A stretch of DNA of 17,866 nucleotides from Sulfuriferula multivorans (GCA_010365175.1 JAAFGW010000021.1:1-17866), one strand, 5' to 3'. Positions 1-7,387 are shown, counted from the first letter of the stretch. Numbers and translations are program-made. Notes: generated from the letters alone by a model not told the origin.

Positions 1-1
1 C

Positions 2-541
2 TACACCGCCGTCAACCCGCTGATCCAGCTGTTCAAGCCGGTATCGCCGCTGGCCTGGCTGCCGCTGGTGACCATGGTGGTGAGTGCGGTGTACGTGAGC
101 GAGGACCCGGCCTTCGCCAAGTCCTTTATCACCTCGATGCTCACGGTGCTGTTGTGTTGCCTGTGGCCCACCGTCATCAACACGGCGGTCGGCGTGTCCA
201 ACGTCAGCAAGGACTTGCTTAACGTCAGCCAGGTGTTGCGGCTGCCGGTGCTGACCCACGTGTTCAAGATCATCGTACCGGCCTCACTGCCGCTGATGTT
301 CACCGGCCTGCGCCTGTCGCTGGGGATTGCCTGGATGGTACTAATCGCCGCCGAGATGCTGGCGCAGAGCCCCGGCCTCGGCAAATTCGTCTGGGACGAG
401 TTCCAGAACGGCAGTTCCAATTCGCTCGGCCGCATCATGGTCGCCGTGCTGGTCATCGGTTTCATCGGTTTTCTGCTCGACCGCTCCATGCTGTTCCTGC
501 AACGCAACGTGAGCTGGGACAAGAGCGCTGTCCTGCGTTAA
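2..541 (+). CDS. nrtB: Nitrate/nitrite ABC transporter permease, NrtB-like (5' truncated)
   Basis: This is the C-terminal part (about 179 residues) of an inner-membrane permease. The frame is open from base 2, so the first in-frame ATG at 68 is internal and the true start lies outside the window. The segment has several hydrophobic helices and a cytoplasmic EAA-type loop (KDLLNVSQVLRL...IIVPASLP), which docks the ATPase in binding-protein-dependent importers. The stretch NPLIQLFKPVSPLAWLPL and the ending GKFVWDEFQNGSSNS...DRSMLFLQR are typical of the nitrate/cyanate/taurine permease family, and of NrtB in particular. An ATPase gene follows 21 bp downstream and must be in the same operon. The expected role is moving nitrate or nitrite across the inner membrane. 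Substrate is inferred from family resemblance; cyanate or bicarbonate transport cannot be excluded from this fragment alone. Confidence 0.88.
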   Translation, partial: YTAVNPLIQLFKPVSPLAWLPLVTMVVSAVYVSEDPAFAKSFITSMLTVLLCCLWPTVINTAVGVSNVSKDLLNVSQVLRLPVLTHVFKIIVPASLPLMFTGLRLSLGIAWMVLIAAEMLAQSPGLGKFVWDEFQNGSSNSLGRIMVAVLVIGFIGFLLDRSMLFLQRNVSWDKSAVLR

Positions 542-562
542 TCGACTCGAGGAAAACAAACC

Positions 563-1420
563 ATGAAAAATTATCTGCAACTGAGCCAGGTCAGCATCGA
601 CTTCCCTACCCCTAACGGTCCTTTCCGCGCGCTGGACAAGGTCAACCTGGACATCGCCCAGGGCGAATTCGTCAGCCTGATCGGCCACTCCGGCTGCGGT
701 AAATCGACGGTGCTGAATATCGTCGCCGGCCTGCACCAGGCCACCGAGGGCGGGGTCCTGCTTGAAGATCGCGAAGTGAATGCCCCCGGCCCGGAGCGCG
801 CCGTGGTGTTCCAGAATCATTCGCTGCTGCCTTGGCTCACCGCCTATCAGAATGTCGAGCTGGCCGTAAAACGGGTGTTCAAGGGAAAGAAAACCAAGGC
901 CGAAATGAAGGAGTGGATTCTTCACAACCTCAGCCTGGTCAACATGGACCACGCGCTCGACAAGCGCCCGGACGAAATTTCCGGCGGCATGAAACAGCGC
1001 GTCGGCATTGCCCGCGCTCTGGCGATGGAACCCAAAGTACTACTGATGGATGAGCCCTTCGGCGCACTCGATGCACTGACCCGCGCCCACCTGCAGGATT
1101 CGCTGATGGAAATCCACGCCGACCTCGGTAACACGGTGATCATGATTACGCACGATGTCGACGAAGCGGTGCTGCTGAGTGACCGCATCGTGATGATGAC
1201 CAACGGCCCGGCCGCCACCATCGGCGATATCCTGCAGGTCGATCTGGAGCGGCCGCGCAAGCGGGTGGAACTGGCAGGCGATGCCCGCTACAATCACTTC
1301 CGCCACGAAGTACTGGCCTTCCTCTATGAGCGCCAACGCAAGGTGGAAGAAATCAGCACATCAAAAAAGTCGCGTGAGACGCCCACTTCAAGCACCGCGC
1401 GCCTCGCCAAACAGGCCTGA
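563..1420 (+). CDS. nrtD: Nitrate/nitrite ABC transporter ATP-binding protein (NrtC/NrtD type)
   Basis: This 285-residue cytoplasmic ATPase should power the upstream permease. All ABC motifs are present: Walker A GHSGCGKST (41-49), Q-loop Gln84, signature SGGMKQ (140-145), Walker B LLMDEP (160-165) and switch His197. The N-terminus (LSQVSIDFPTPNGPFRALDKVNL) and the LPWLTAYQNVELAV region are typical of the nitrate-transport NrtC/NrtD group. It lacks the long substrate-binding-like extension of cyanobacterial NrtC, so it is closer to NrtD in architecture. The last roughly 25 residues form a Ser/Thr/Lys-rich tail beyond the usual domain. Start choice is supported by a GAGGA motif about 10 bases upstream. 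It is the last visible gene of the operon, with 217 bp before the next gene. Its promoter lies outside the window. Confidence 0.88.
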   Translation: MKNYLQLSQVSIDFPTPNGPFRALDKVNLDIAQGEFVSLIGHSGCGKSTVLNIVAGLHQATEGGVLLEDREVNAPGPERAVVFQNHSLLPWLTAYQNVELAVKRVFKGKKTKAEMKEWILHNLSLVNMDHALDKRPDEISGGMKQRVGIARALAMEPKVLLMDEPFGALDALTRAHLQDSLMEIHADLGNTVIMITHDVDEAVLLSDRIVMMTNGPAATIGDILQVDLERPRKRVELAGDARYNHFRHEVLAFLYERQRKVEEISTSKKSRETPTSSTARLAKQA

Positions 1421-1598
1421 GAACAATCCCGAGGCGTTGTCCAGCTAAACGGGTAGTCCTCAGTCTAAAAGTTATATTGGGACAAGGGATTTCAGCGGCA
1501 CGACACCCAGCCGGATCCACCCAGAAGTCAGGCGCCCACCGAAAATAAAGCCCTCCCGCCCGGGGGCGACCGCGAAGCTTGAGTCTGCGCCAAAATAC

Positions 1599-1612
1599 GG
1601 GCACGATAAGGC
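1599..1612 (+). promoter_or_regulatory. Weak candidate sigma-54 -24/-12 element upstream of anbu
   Basis: GG at 1599-1600 and GC at 1611-1612 are separated by exactly 10 bases, and the GC would place a transcript start near 1624, 14 bases before the anbu ATG. Only these invariant dinucleotides match well. The adjacent GGGCACG resembles TGGCACG but is offset by one base. I saw no convincing NtrC-type site upstream, so this remains speculative. Confidence 0.2.
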
Positions 1613-1637
1613 TCAGCTATTCGTATTCCCCCATGCC

Positions 1638-2426
1638 ATGACTTACTGTGTCGCTATCAAAACTGACAGCGGATTGATTTTCGCATCCGACTCACTCACC
1701 AACGCTGGCATCGATCACGTCAGCTCTTATTCCAAAATGCACACGTTCGTGAAGCCGGGCAGTCACCTATTTGTGCTGCTGGCAGCGGGAAACCTTGCTA
1801 CGACGCAAAGCGTGGTGAAGCGACTGCAAGATGATGAAAAAATGGGCACCCTGCCCAACTTGTCCTCAGTGCAGACGATGAGTGAGGCAGTCAATTACGT
1901 CGGCACTGTTTCGTCTGATGTACAGCGCATTCAGGCCGAACGTGACACCGCCAGCACCAATTTTGAAGCCACCTTCATCTTTGGCGGCCAGATTGCCGGC
2001 CAGCCTCATGAGATCTATATGATCTACCCACAGGGCAACCACATCCACGAGTCAGACGCGCGCCCTTTTTTGCAGATTGGCGAAGCCAAATACGGCAAGC
2101 CCATTCTGGACCGTGTGGTTCGTCACAACACCACGCTGGAACAGGCTGCGCGTTGTGCGCTGGTATCGATCAACTCGACGATTCGATCCAACCTGACTGT
2201 TGGCCCACCGGTTGAACTGATGATCTATTCCTCCAACATGCTGGATATGGGGCGCCACATGGTGTTCAAGGAAAACGACCCCTACTATCGCTCGCTGGGC
2301 GATGCCTGGAACGAAGGCTTGCGTATGGCGCTCAACAGCCTGCCTGCCTTTGAGTGGGAACAGAACCTGCAACCCGTGCAGGTCGTCGCCAAAGGAAACG
2401 ATAACGACGAGCAAATGCGGGGCTGA
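1638..2426 (+). CDS. anbu: Anbu, proteasome-type (Ntn-hydrolase) peptidase
   Basis: This 262-residue protein matches Anbu, the bacterial relative of proteasome beta subunits and HslV. It starts MTYCVAIKTDSGLIFASDSLTNAG; removing Met1 would expose Thr2 as the catalytic N-terminal nucleophile. The matching catalytic Asp18 (ASDS) and Lys33 (YSKMHTF) are present, so the triad looks intact. Interior segments such as TFIFGGQIAG, EIYMIYPQGN and FLQIGEAKYGKPILDR are characteristic of the family, and the length is normal. The start is fixed by the need for Thr directly after the initiator Met; the ribosome site is weak. Its usual partners (transglutaminase-like, DUF2126, alpha-E, permuted ATP-grasp) are all in this window but in other transcription units. 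The family is cytoplasmic and its physiological substrate is not settled. Confidence 0.93.
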   Translation: MTYCVAIKTDSGLIFASDSLTNAGIDHVSSYSKMHTFVKPGSHLFVLLAAGNLATTQSVVKRLQDDEKMGTLPNLSSVQTMSEAVNYVGTVSSDVQRIQAERDTASTNFEATFIFGGQIAGQPHEIYMIYPQGNHIHESDARPFLQIGEAKYGKPILDRVVRHNTTLEQAARCALVSINSTIRSNLTVGPPVELMIYSSNMLDMGRHMVFKENDPYYRSLGDAWNEGLRMALNSLPAFEWEQNLQPVQVVAKGNDNDEQMRG

Positions 2427-2453
2427 TCAACCCCTGCCCTTGCTTCTCCGGGC

Positions 2454-2867
2454 TCAGGCTGGCGTGTAAGCCGCATCCTTCATCACTTGCGACAACGTGG
2501 CATAGGCTTCGGCCCAGGCATCCCGTGTGTCGTTGGTGAATCTCCCGCCCAATCCCTGCTCCAGGGTCCACAACAGCGCCGCACCGACCGTGTCGTAATG
2601 CGCGGCCTCGACCCCATACCCAACATGCCGTCGCGCCATATCCTGGGCCACCGGAACCAGTTCATCGAGCCGGGCAAGGCTGTTGACGATAAAGCCGAGT
2701 GCCTGCATCAGTTTTTTTCCCTGCGATTGCATGTCACCCTTGAATAGCGGTCTGACCGCAGGATCGAGCGCGAACAGACGTTGGTAGAACAAACCGGCAG
2801 CCGTGTCCTGAATCGTGATGACCTCAGCCCATGATTGTTGGATGAGGGTGATGTGTTGTGGCGTCAT
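2454..2867 (-). CDS. Single-domain globin (Vitreoscilla haemoglobin/flavohaemoglobin-like)
   Basis: This 137-residue protein is a complete globin fold of the type found in Vitreoscilla haemoglobin and the haem domain of flavohaemoglobins. Visible key residues are Tyr28 (B10 position), Phe42 in PLFKGD (CD1) and His81 in RRHVGYGVEAAHYDTVG (proximal F8 haem ligand), followed by the typical LLWTLEQGLG and AWAEAYATL helices. There is no FAD/NAD reductase domain, so a separate reductase would be needed for NO dioxygenase activity. Oxygen or NO binding in the cytoplasm is the expected role. It converges with anbu, with 27 bp between stops, and is transcribed away from the 3285 operon. A 9-bp perfect inverted repeat lies in its upstream region (2893-2922). 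Next to a nitrate importer, handling of NO or reactive nitrogen is plausible but inferred. Confidence 0.9.
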   Translation of the reverse strand: MTPQHITLIQQSWAEVITIQDTAAGLFYQRLFALDPAVRPLFKGDMQSQGKKLMQALGFIVNSLARLDELVPVAQDMARRHVGYGVEAAHYDTVGAALLWTLEQGLGGRFTNDTRDAWAEAYATLSQVMKDAAYTPA

Positions 2868-2892
2868 GATGAGTCCTCGCTATTTGATGGTT

Positions 2893-2922
2893 AAATCGTG
2901 GAAACAGCAACCGCCACGATTT
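2893..2922 (-). promoter_or_regulatory. 9-bp perfect inverted repeat upstream of the globin gene
   Basis: AAATCGTGG (2893-2901) and CCACGATTT (2914-2922) are perfect reverse complements separated by 12 bases. The element ends 25 bases before the globin ATG, so it is either an operator or a leader hairpin of the globin mRNA. It does not match the FNR (TTGAT-N4-ATCAA) pattern, and I do not recognise the binding protein. Confidence 0.5.
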
Positions 2923-2940
2923 CGGCAGCAAGTCGTGCTG

Positions 2941-3002
2941 TGCGGGCCTTGCCTCTGTCCAAGCCCGCATGGAAAAGAGGCGCTCATAACGATCCTGTTA
3001 TG
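2941..3002. repeat. Two further inverted repeats in the globin/operon intergenic region
   Basis: TGCGGGC (2941-2947) pairs with GCCCGCA (2963-2969) across 15 bases, and CATAAC (2985-2990) pairs with GTTATG (2997-3002) across 6 bases. Neither is followed by a T-run that would make it a standard terminator. They could be operators or part of the globin promoter region. Apart from these and the 3139-3252 signals, I see nothing else in the 417-bp gene-free stretch 2868-3284. Confidence 0.35.
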
Positions 3003-3148
3003 CTTACCCCAAACGGAAAGCGTTGCACATGCCTTGCTCATTCGTTTCAGCAGGGACCATGCCAACCATCCAAACCCCACCCATTCATCATTGCGTGTGG
3101 AACAGGCAACCCGCACACAAGCCATCATGCTTTTATGATGTGCATGCG

Positions 3149-3165
3149 TGCACAATAGGGGTGCA
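3149..3165 (+). promoter_or_regulatory. NtrC-type enhancer site
   Basis: TGCACA-ATAGG-GGTGCA matches the known NtrC consensus TGCACC-N5-GGTGCA at 11 of 12 specified bases with the correct 17-bp length. Its centre (3157) lies about 106 bp upstream of the transcript start predicted from the sigma-54 element at 3237-3252, a usual distance for an NtrC enhancer. An overlapping perfect repeat, TGTGCA-N4-TGCACA (3139-3154), adds a third GTGCA half-site on the left. Binding by NtrC is inferred. Confidence 0.6.
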
Positions 3166-3236
3166 TTTATGATGATTTGTGGACATTCAATGAATCGCGC
3201 GCTGCTGTCGTATGCACGATTCAGAACCCGCCCGAC

Positions 3237-3252
3237 TGGCTTGTCATTTGCT
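3237..3252 (+). promoter_or_regulatory. Sigma-54 promoter (-24/-12) of the transglutaminase/DUF2126 operon
   Basis: TGGCTTGTCATTTGCT fits the sigma-54 pattern TGGCACG-N4-TTGCW: TGGC at -24, TTGCT at -12, and exactly 10 bases between GG and GC. Only two bases of the specified positions differ (TT for AC). The predicted start is near 3263, leaving about 22 bases of leader before the ATG at 3285. It is the only strong promoter-like element just upstream of this operon and is paired with an NtrC-like site. Confidence 0.65.
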
Positions 3253-3284
3253 TGTAAGGCACAGACCCCAAACTTCCAAAAGCC

Positions 3285-6200
3285 ATGAGCATCCACGTCG
3301 CAATTCGTCATACCACCCATTACAAATTTGATCGCCTTGTGGCCTTGAGTCCGCATATCGTGCGGCTCCGGCCGGCGCCGCATTCGCGTACGCCCATCGT
3401 CGCCTACACGCTGAAGATCACGCCGGAGAATCACTTCATCAATTGGCAACAGGATCCATTCGGCAATTACCTCGCACGTCTGGTCTTCCCTGAAACCACG
3501 CGTGAATTCTCAGTCGACGTTGAAGTGATCGCCGACATGACGGTGATCAACCCCTTCGACTACTTTATCGAAGACAGCGCCCAACACTGGCCGTTCGAAT
3601 ACGCCACTTCCCTGAAACGCGAGCTCGCGCCCTATCTGGAAACCGAACCAGCGGGCGAGCACCTTGCCGCGTGGCTGGCCAAAGTGCCACGCGTGGAAAC
3701 GCAATCCAATAATTTCCTGGTCGCGCTGAACCAGCGCCTGCAACAAGACATCGCCTATACCGTGCGCATGGAAGTCGGCGTCCAGAGCTGTGAAGAAACG
3801 CTGGAAAATGCCCTCGGCTCATGCCGTGACTCGGCCTGGTTGCTGGTGCAGATCCTGCGTCACCTGGGCTTGGCGGCGCGTTTCGTGTCGGGCTATCTGG
3901 TGCAACTCACCGCTGACGAAAAATCGCTCGACGGCCCTTCCGGCCCTGAACACGATTTCACCGACCTGCACGCCTGGGCCGAGGTGTTTATACCGGGCGC
4001 GGGCTGGGTCGGACTCGACCCGACCTCGGGTCTGTTCACCGGCGAAGGCCACATCCCGCTTGCGGCCACGCCGCAGCCTTCGTCAGCTGCGCCGATCGAA
4101 GGCATGACCGACCCCTGCGAAGTCGAGTTCGAATTCTCCAATACCGTCACCCGCATCATGGAAGACCCGCGCGTTACCCTGCCGTATACGGATGAGGATT
4201 GGGCGGCGATACTCGCGCTCGGTCACGCGGTCGATGAAAAACTTGTCCAGCAGGATGTGCGCCTGACCCATGGCGGCGAGCCTACTTTTGTATCCATTGA
4301 CGATATGGAAGGCGCCGAGTGGAACACGGAAGCGCTGGGCGAACACAAGCGCGAGCGCGCCGAGGTGTTGGTCAGACGGCTGAAGAAAAAGTTGCCGGCG
4401 GGTGCGCTGCTGCACACCGGACAAGGCAAATGGTATCCCGGTGAGCCCTTGCCGCGCTGGGCGCTCGGCTTGTATTGGCGGCGCGATGGCAAAGTCATCT
4501 GGAAGAACGAAGAATGGCTGGCCGAAGCCGGTCAGGACTACGGCCACACGGTCGAAGACGCCCTACGCTTTGCCGAAGCCATGACGCCCTATCTGGGCTT
4601 GCCATCACGTTATGTCCAGGCCACGTATGAAGACGCGCTTGCTGCGCTGCTGCAGGAAGCCGAAATCCCGCTGAACCTCGACGCCGAACGGGTTGATCTG
4701 AACGATCCGTCCGCACGCGGCCAGCTTGCCAGCAAACTGTCGCGCGGTCTGAACACGCCCACCGGCTATGTCCTGCCGCTGGCGTGGCGCTACGACACCC
4801 AACACTGGCATAGCGCACTGTGGCAGACGCGCCGGGATCGGCTGTATCTGATGCCCGGCGATTCCGCGATGGGCTTGCGTCTGCCGCTGGGCTCGTTGCC
4901 GTGGGTGGCCGAGGAAAAGCGCGAGCCCTGGATCGAAGTCGATCCCTTTGCGCCCACCGTGCCGCTCGCCAATTTTCACGGCGAGGTCGCCGCACGCTAC
5001 AGCCATCTGGACCAAGCCGCGCCCGAGCATCCCGAGATCCATCCCCAACCCGAAGACGACAGCGTCACCGTCGAAATCCCTCACACCGCGCTATGTGTCG
5101 AGGCGCGCGGCGGCTGCCTGCATATCTTCATGCCGCCCACCCGCACGCTGGAACAGTATCTGGAAGTGCTCGCCGTCGTCGAAGCCTGCGCCGCCAAACT
5201 GAAACAACCGGTGGTGATTGAGGGCTACGCACCACCGGGCGACACCCGCGTCGACAAATTGCTGGTTACCCCCGACCCTGGCGTCATCGAAGTCAACATC
5301 CACCCGGCCCATTCATGGGAACAGCTGGTCGAAACAACCACGATGGTCTACGAGGAAGCGCGCCAGTCACGCTTGGCCGCCGAGAAATTCATGCTCGATG
5401 GACGCCACGCCGGCACCGGCGGTGGCAACCACGTCACCCTCGGTGGCGCGACCCCCGCCGACAGTCCGTTCCTGCGACGTCCGGATGTACTCGCCAGCCT
5501 GATCACCTACTGGCAACATCACCCCGCCCTGTCGTACCTGTTCTCGGGCCTGTTCATCGGCCCTACCAGCCAGGCGCCACGCGTGGACGAAGGGCGACCC
5601 GAACGGCTGTACGAACTCGAAATCGCGTTCCAGCAAATGCCCGTCGGCGAGACGCCCCAGCCCTGGCTGGTCGACCGACTGTTGCGCAACCTGCTGACCG
5701 ATCTCACCGGCAACACCCACCGCTCTGAGTTTTGCATCGACAAGTTGTATTCGCCCGATTCCGCCACCGGACGGCTGGGGCTGGTCGAATTCCGCGCCTT
5801 TGAAATGCCGCCGCACGCGCGCATGAGCCTGGCGCAGATGCTGCTAGTGCGCGCGCTGGTCGCGCGTTTCTGGGACAAGCCGTATCGCAAGCCGCTGGTA
5901 CGCTGGGGCACGCTGCTGCACGATCGCCACATGCTGCCGCATTACATGTGGGCAGACCTGAAGGAGGTGATCGACGACCTCAACGATGCCGGATTCCCAT
6001 TCCAGCTCGACTGGTACAAGCCGTTCATGGAGTTCCGTTTCCCGCGTTTTGGCACGCTGCAACTCGGTGACATTGCCGTCGAACTGCGCACCGCCATCGA
6101 ACCCTGGCATGTGCTGGGCGAAGAAAGCTCAAGCCAGGGCACGGCACGGTATGTGGATTCCTCCATCGAACGGGTGCAGGTCAAGATCACAGGCCTGACT

Positions 6201-6644
6201 GGCGATCGCTATGTGCTGACCTGCAATGGCCGCCGGGTTCCGATGCTGCCCACCGGCACCCATGGCGAAGCCGTGGCCGGGGTGCGCTACCGGGCGTGGC
6301 AACCGCCCTCAGCGCTGCATCCCACGATCGGGATTCATTCGCCTTTGACCTTCGATGTGATCGACACCTGGAATGGTCGCGCCATCGGCGGCTGCACCTA
6401 TCGTGTCGTCCACCCCGGCGGACGCCACGACGACACCTTCCCGATCAACGCGATGGAAGCCGAGGCACGCCGTCACATCCGCTTTCAGGATTGGGGTCAC
6501 ACCGCTGGCCCCCTCACCCCGCCGCCCGGCCTGGCATCGATTGCCCACTTCTATCCTGGCGGCACCCCGCCTGGCCCGATGGCACCCCCGGCAGAAGAAC
6601 TGTCGGAGGAATTTCCACACACGCTCGACCTGCGTCGTCAATAA
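3285..6644 (+). CDS. Transglutaminase-like / DUF2126 putative amidoligase fusion protein
   Basis: This large 1119-residue protein has two parts. Residues 1-100 form the bacterial transglutaminase N-terminal domain (RHTTHYKFDRLVALSPHIVRLRP). Residues of about 150-255 form the papain-like transglutaminase core with Cys180 (GSCRDSAW), His229 (LHAWAEVF) and Asp245 (LDPTSG), a complete catalytic triad. The remaining roughly 800 residues match DUF2126, described as a putative amidoligase, with conserved EVNIHP (669-674) and GTGGGNH (710-716). The domain combination suggests one protein that can both form and cut amide or isopeptide bonds; substrates are unknown. The protein has no signal peptide and should be cytoplasmic. 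It is the first gene after a sigma-54-like promoter, and a ParA-like gene follows 24 bp downstream. There is no strong ribosome site. The start is supported by the N-terminal domain beginning at once. Confidence 0.93.
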   Translation: MSIHVAIRHTTHYKFDRLVALSPHIVRLRPAPHSRTPIVAYTLKITPENHFINWQQDPFGNYLARLVFPETTREFSVDVEVIADMTVINPFDYFIEDSAQHWPFEYATSLKRELAPYLETEPAGEHLAAWLAKVPRVETQSNNFLVALNQRLQQDIAYTVRMEVGVQSCEETLENALGSCRDSAWLLVQILRHLGLAARFVSGYLVQLTADEKSLDGPSGPEHDFTDLHAWAEVFIPGAGWVGLDPTSGLFTGEGHIPLAATPQPSSAAPIEGMTDPCEVEFEFSNTVTRIMEDPRVTLPYTDEDWAAILALGHAVDEKLVQQDVRLTHGGEPTFVSIDDMEGAEWNTEALGEHKRERAEVLVRRLKKKLPAGALLHTGQGKWYPGEPLPRWALGLYWRRDGKVIWKNEEWLAEAGQDYGHTVEDALRFAEAMTPYLGLPSRYVQATYEDALAALLQEAEIPLNLDAERVDLNDPSARGQLASKLSRGLNTPTGYVLPLAWRYDTQHWHSALWQTRRDRLYLMPGDSAMGLRLPLGSLPWVAEEKREPWIEVDPFAPTVPLANFHGEVAARYSHLDQAAPEHPEIHPQPEDDSVTVEIPHTALCVEARGGCLHIFMPPTRTLEQYLEVLAVVEACAAKLKQPVVIEGYAPPGDTRVDKLLVTPDPGVIEVNIHPAHSWEQLVETTTMVYEEARQSRLAAEKFMLDGRHAGTGGGNHVTLGGATPADSPFLRRPDVLASLITYWQHHPALSYLFSGLFIGPTSQAPRVDEGRPERLYELEIAFQQMPVGETPQPWLVDRLLRNLLTDLTGNTHRSEFCIDKLYSPDSATGRLGLVEFRAFEMPPHARMSLAQMLLVRALVARFWDKPYRKPLVRWGTLLHDRHMLPHYMWADLKEVIDDLNDAGFPFQLDWYKPFMEFRFPRFGTLQLGDIAVELRTAIEPWHVLGEESSSQGTARYVDSSIERVQVKITGLTGDRYVLTCNGRRVPMLPTGTHGEAVAGVRYRAWQPPSALHPTIGIHSPLTFDVIDTWNGRAIGGCTYRVVHPGGRHDDTFPINAMEAEARRHIRFQDWGHTAGPLTPPPGLASIAHFYPGGTPPGPMAPPAEELSEEFPHTLDLRRQ

Positions 6645-6668
6645 CCTGCACCCTTCACGGAAAAAACC

Positions 6669-7358
6669 ATGGCTCACATCCACTTCATCGGCGGCGAAAA
6701 AGGCGGCGTTGGCAAATCGCTGGTCGCCCGCATCCTCGCGCAATATCTGATCGACCACGAACGCCCGTTTCTGGGATTCGACACCGATAAATCCCACGGT
6801 GCGCTGATGCGGTTTTATGCGGGTTATGCTTCGCCCGTTGTGGTGGATCGCTATGAAAGCCTCGATGCCATAGTCGAAGCTGCCGTCGCCGAACCCAATC
6901 GCAGTATTCTGGTCGACATGGCCGCGCAAACGCAGGACGCGCTGACGCAATGGATGGATGATTCCGCGCTGATCGAATTGTCGAGCGAGATGGGACTGGG
7001 GCTGACATACTGGCACGTGATGGACTCGGGTCGCGACTCGGTTGACCTGCTGAAGAAGCTGCTAAACCGGTTCGGCTCCCGTCTCAATTACGTGCTGGTG
7101 CAAAACCACATCCGTGGCGACAATTTCGACATTCTCGAAGCCTCGGGTGAGAGAAAACGGGCGCTGGAATTGCACGCTCGCGTCATCAACATCAAGCGTC
7201 TGCATGAGGCCTCCATGGTCAAGATCGATGGCCACAGCAGCAGCTTCTGGTCCGCCACGCAAAGTTCGGATGAGCATGCGCTGGGCATTCTGGAACGCCA
7301 ACGCGTCAAAATGTGGCTGAAAAACGCCTACAGCGAAATCGACACGCTGCACATTTAA
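6669..7358 (+). CDS. ParA/MinD-type P-loop ATPase
   Basis: This 229-residue protein opens with MAHIHFIGGEKGGVGKS, the deviant Walker A motif of the ParA/MinD/CobQ group (KGGVGKS, residues 11-17, with signature Lys11 and catalytic-type Lys16). The switch I equivalent is GFDTDKSHG (37-45), and the Walker B-like strand is ILVDMAAQ, with Asp83. It begins 24 bp after the transglutaminase/DUF2126 gene and is probably co-transcribed. No ParB, MinC/MinE or chemotaxis-type partner is nearby, so chromosome partitioning or cell-division placement is unlikely. Its closest functional partners should be the flanking transglutaminases. Related proteins are often labelled simply as MinD/ParA nucleotide-binding or mobilisation proteins, but no mobile element is visible. 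A role in positioning or ATP-driven assembly of the neighbouring enzymes is speculation. Confidence 0.82.
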   Translation: MAHIHFIGGEKGGVGKSLVARILAQYLIDHERPFLGFDTDKSHGALMRFYAGYASPVVVDRYESLDAIVEAAVAEPNRSILVDMAAQTQDALTQWMDDSALIELSSEMGLGLTYWHVMDSGRDSVDLLKKLLNRFGSRLNYVLVQNHIRGDNFDILEASGERKRALELHARVINIKRLHEASMVKIDGHSSSFWSATQSSDEHALGILERQRVKMWLKNAYSEIDTLHI

Positions 7359-7367
7359 TCAACCCTC

Positions 7368-7387
7368 CCGCGTGAAGCCTTACGCGG
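7368..7387 (+). other. Hairpin between the ParA-like and second transglutaminase genes
   Basis: CCGCGT (7368-7373) pairs perfectly with ACGCGG (7382-7387) around an 8-base loop, starting 10 bases after the ParA-like stop. There is no T-run, so it is not a standard terminator. It may stabilise the upstream message or reduce read-through. A TACAAT sequence just before the next ATG could be a -10 box for separate expression of the next gene, but no good -35 goes with it. Confidence 0.4.

Noticed and set aside
1496..1511. CGGCACGACACCCAGC, resembling TGGCACG of a sigma-54 -24 box
   Set aside because: The GG-to-GC spacing is 11 instead of 10, and sigma-54 does not tolerate this well.
2419..2434. 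Near-palindrome GGGGCTGATCAACCCC at the end of anbu
   Set aside because: It contains the anbu stop codon, cannot form a loop of reasonable size with a long stem, and has no T-run, so it is not convincing as a bidirectional terminator.
2880..3449. Open frame of 189 codons on the minus strand across the globin/operon intergenic region
   Set aside because: It overlaps the start of the transglutaminase fusion and the predicted regulatory elements, has no recognisable domain, and its composition looks noncoding.
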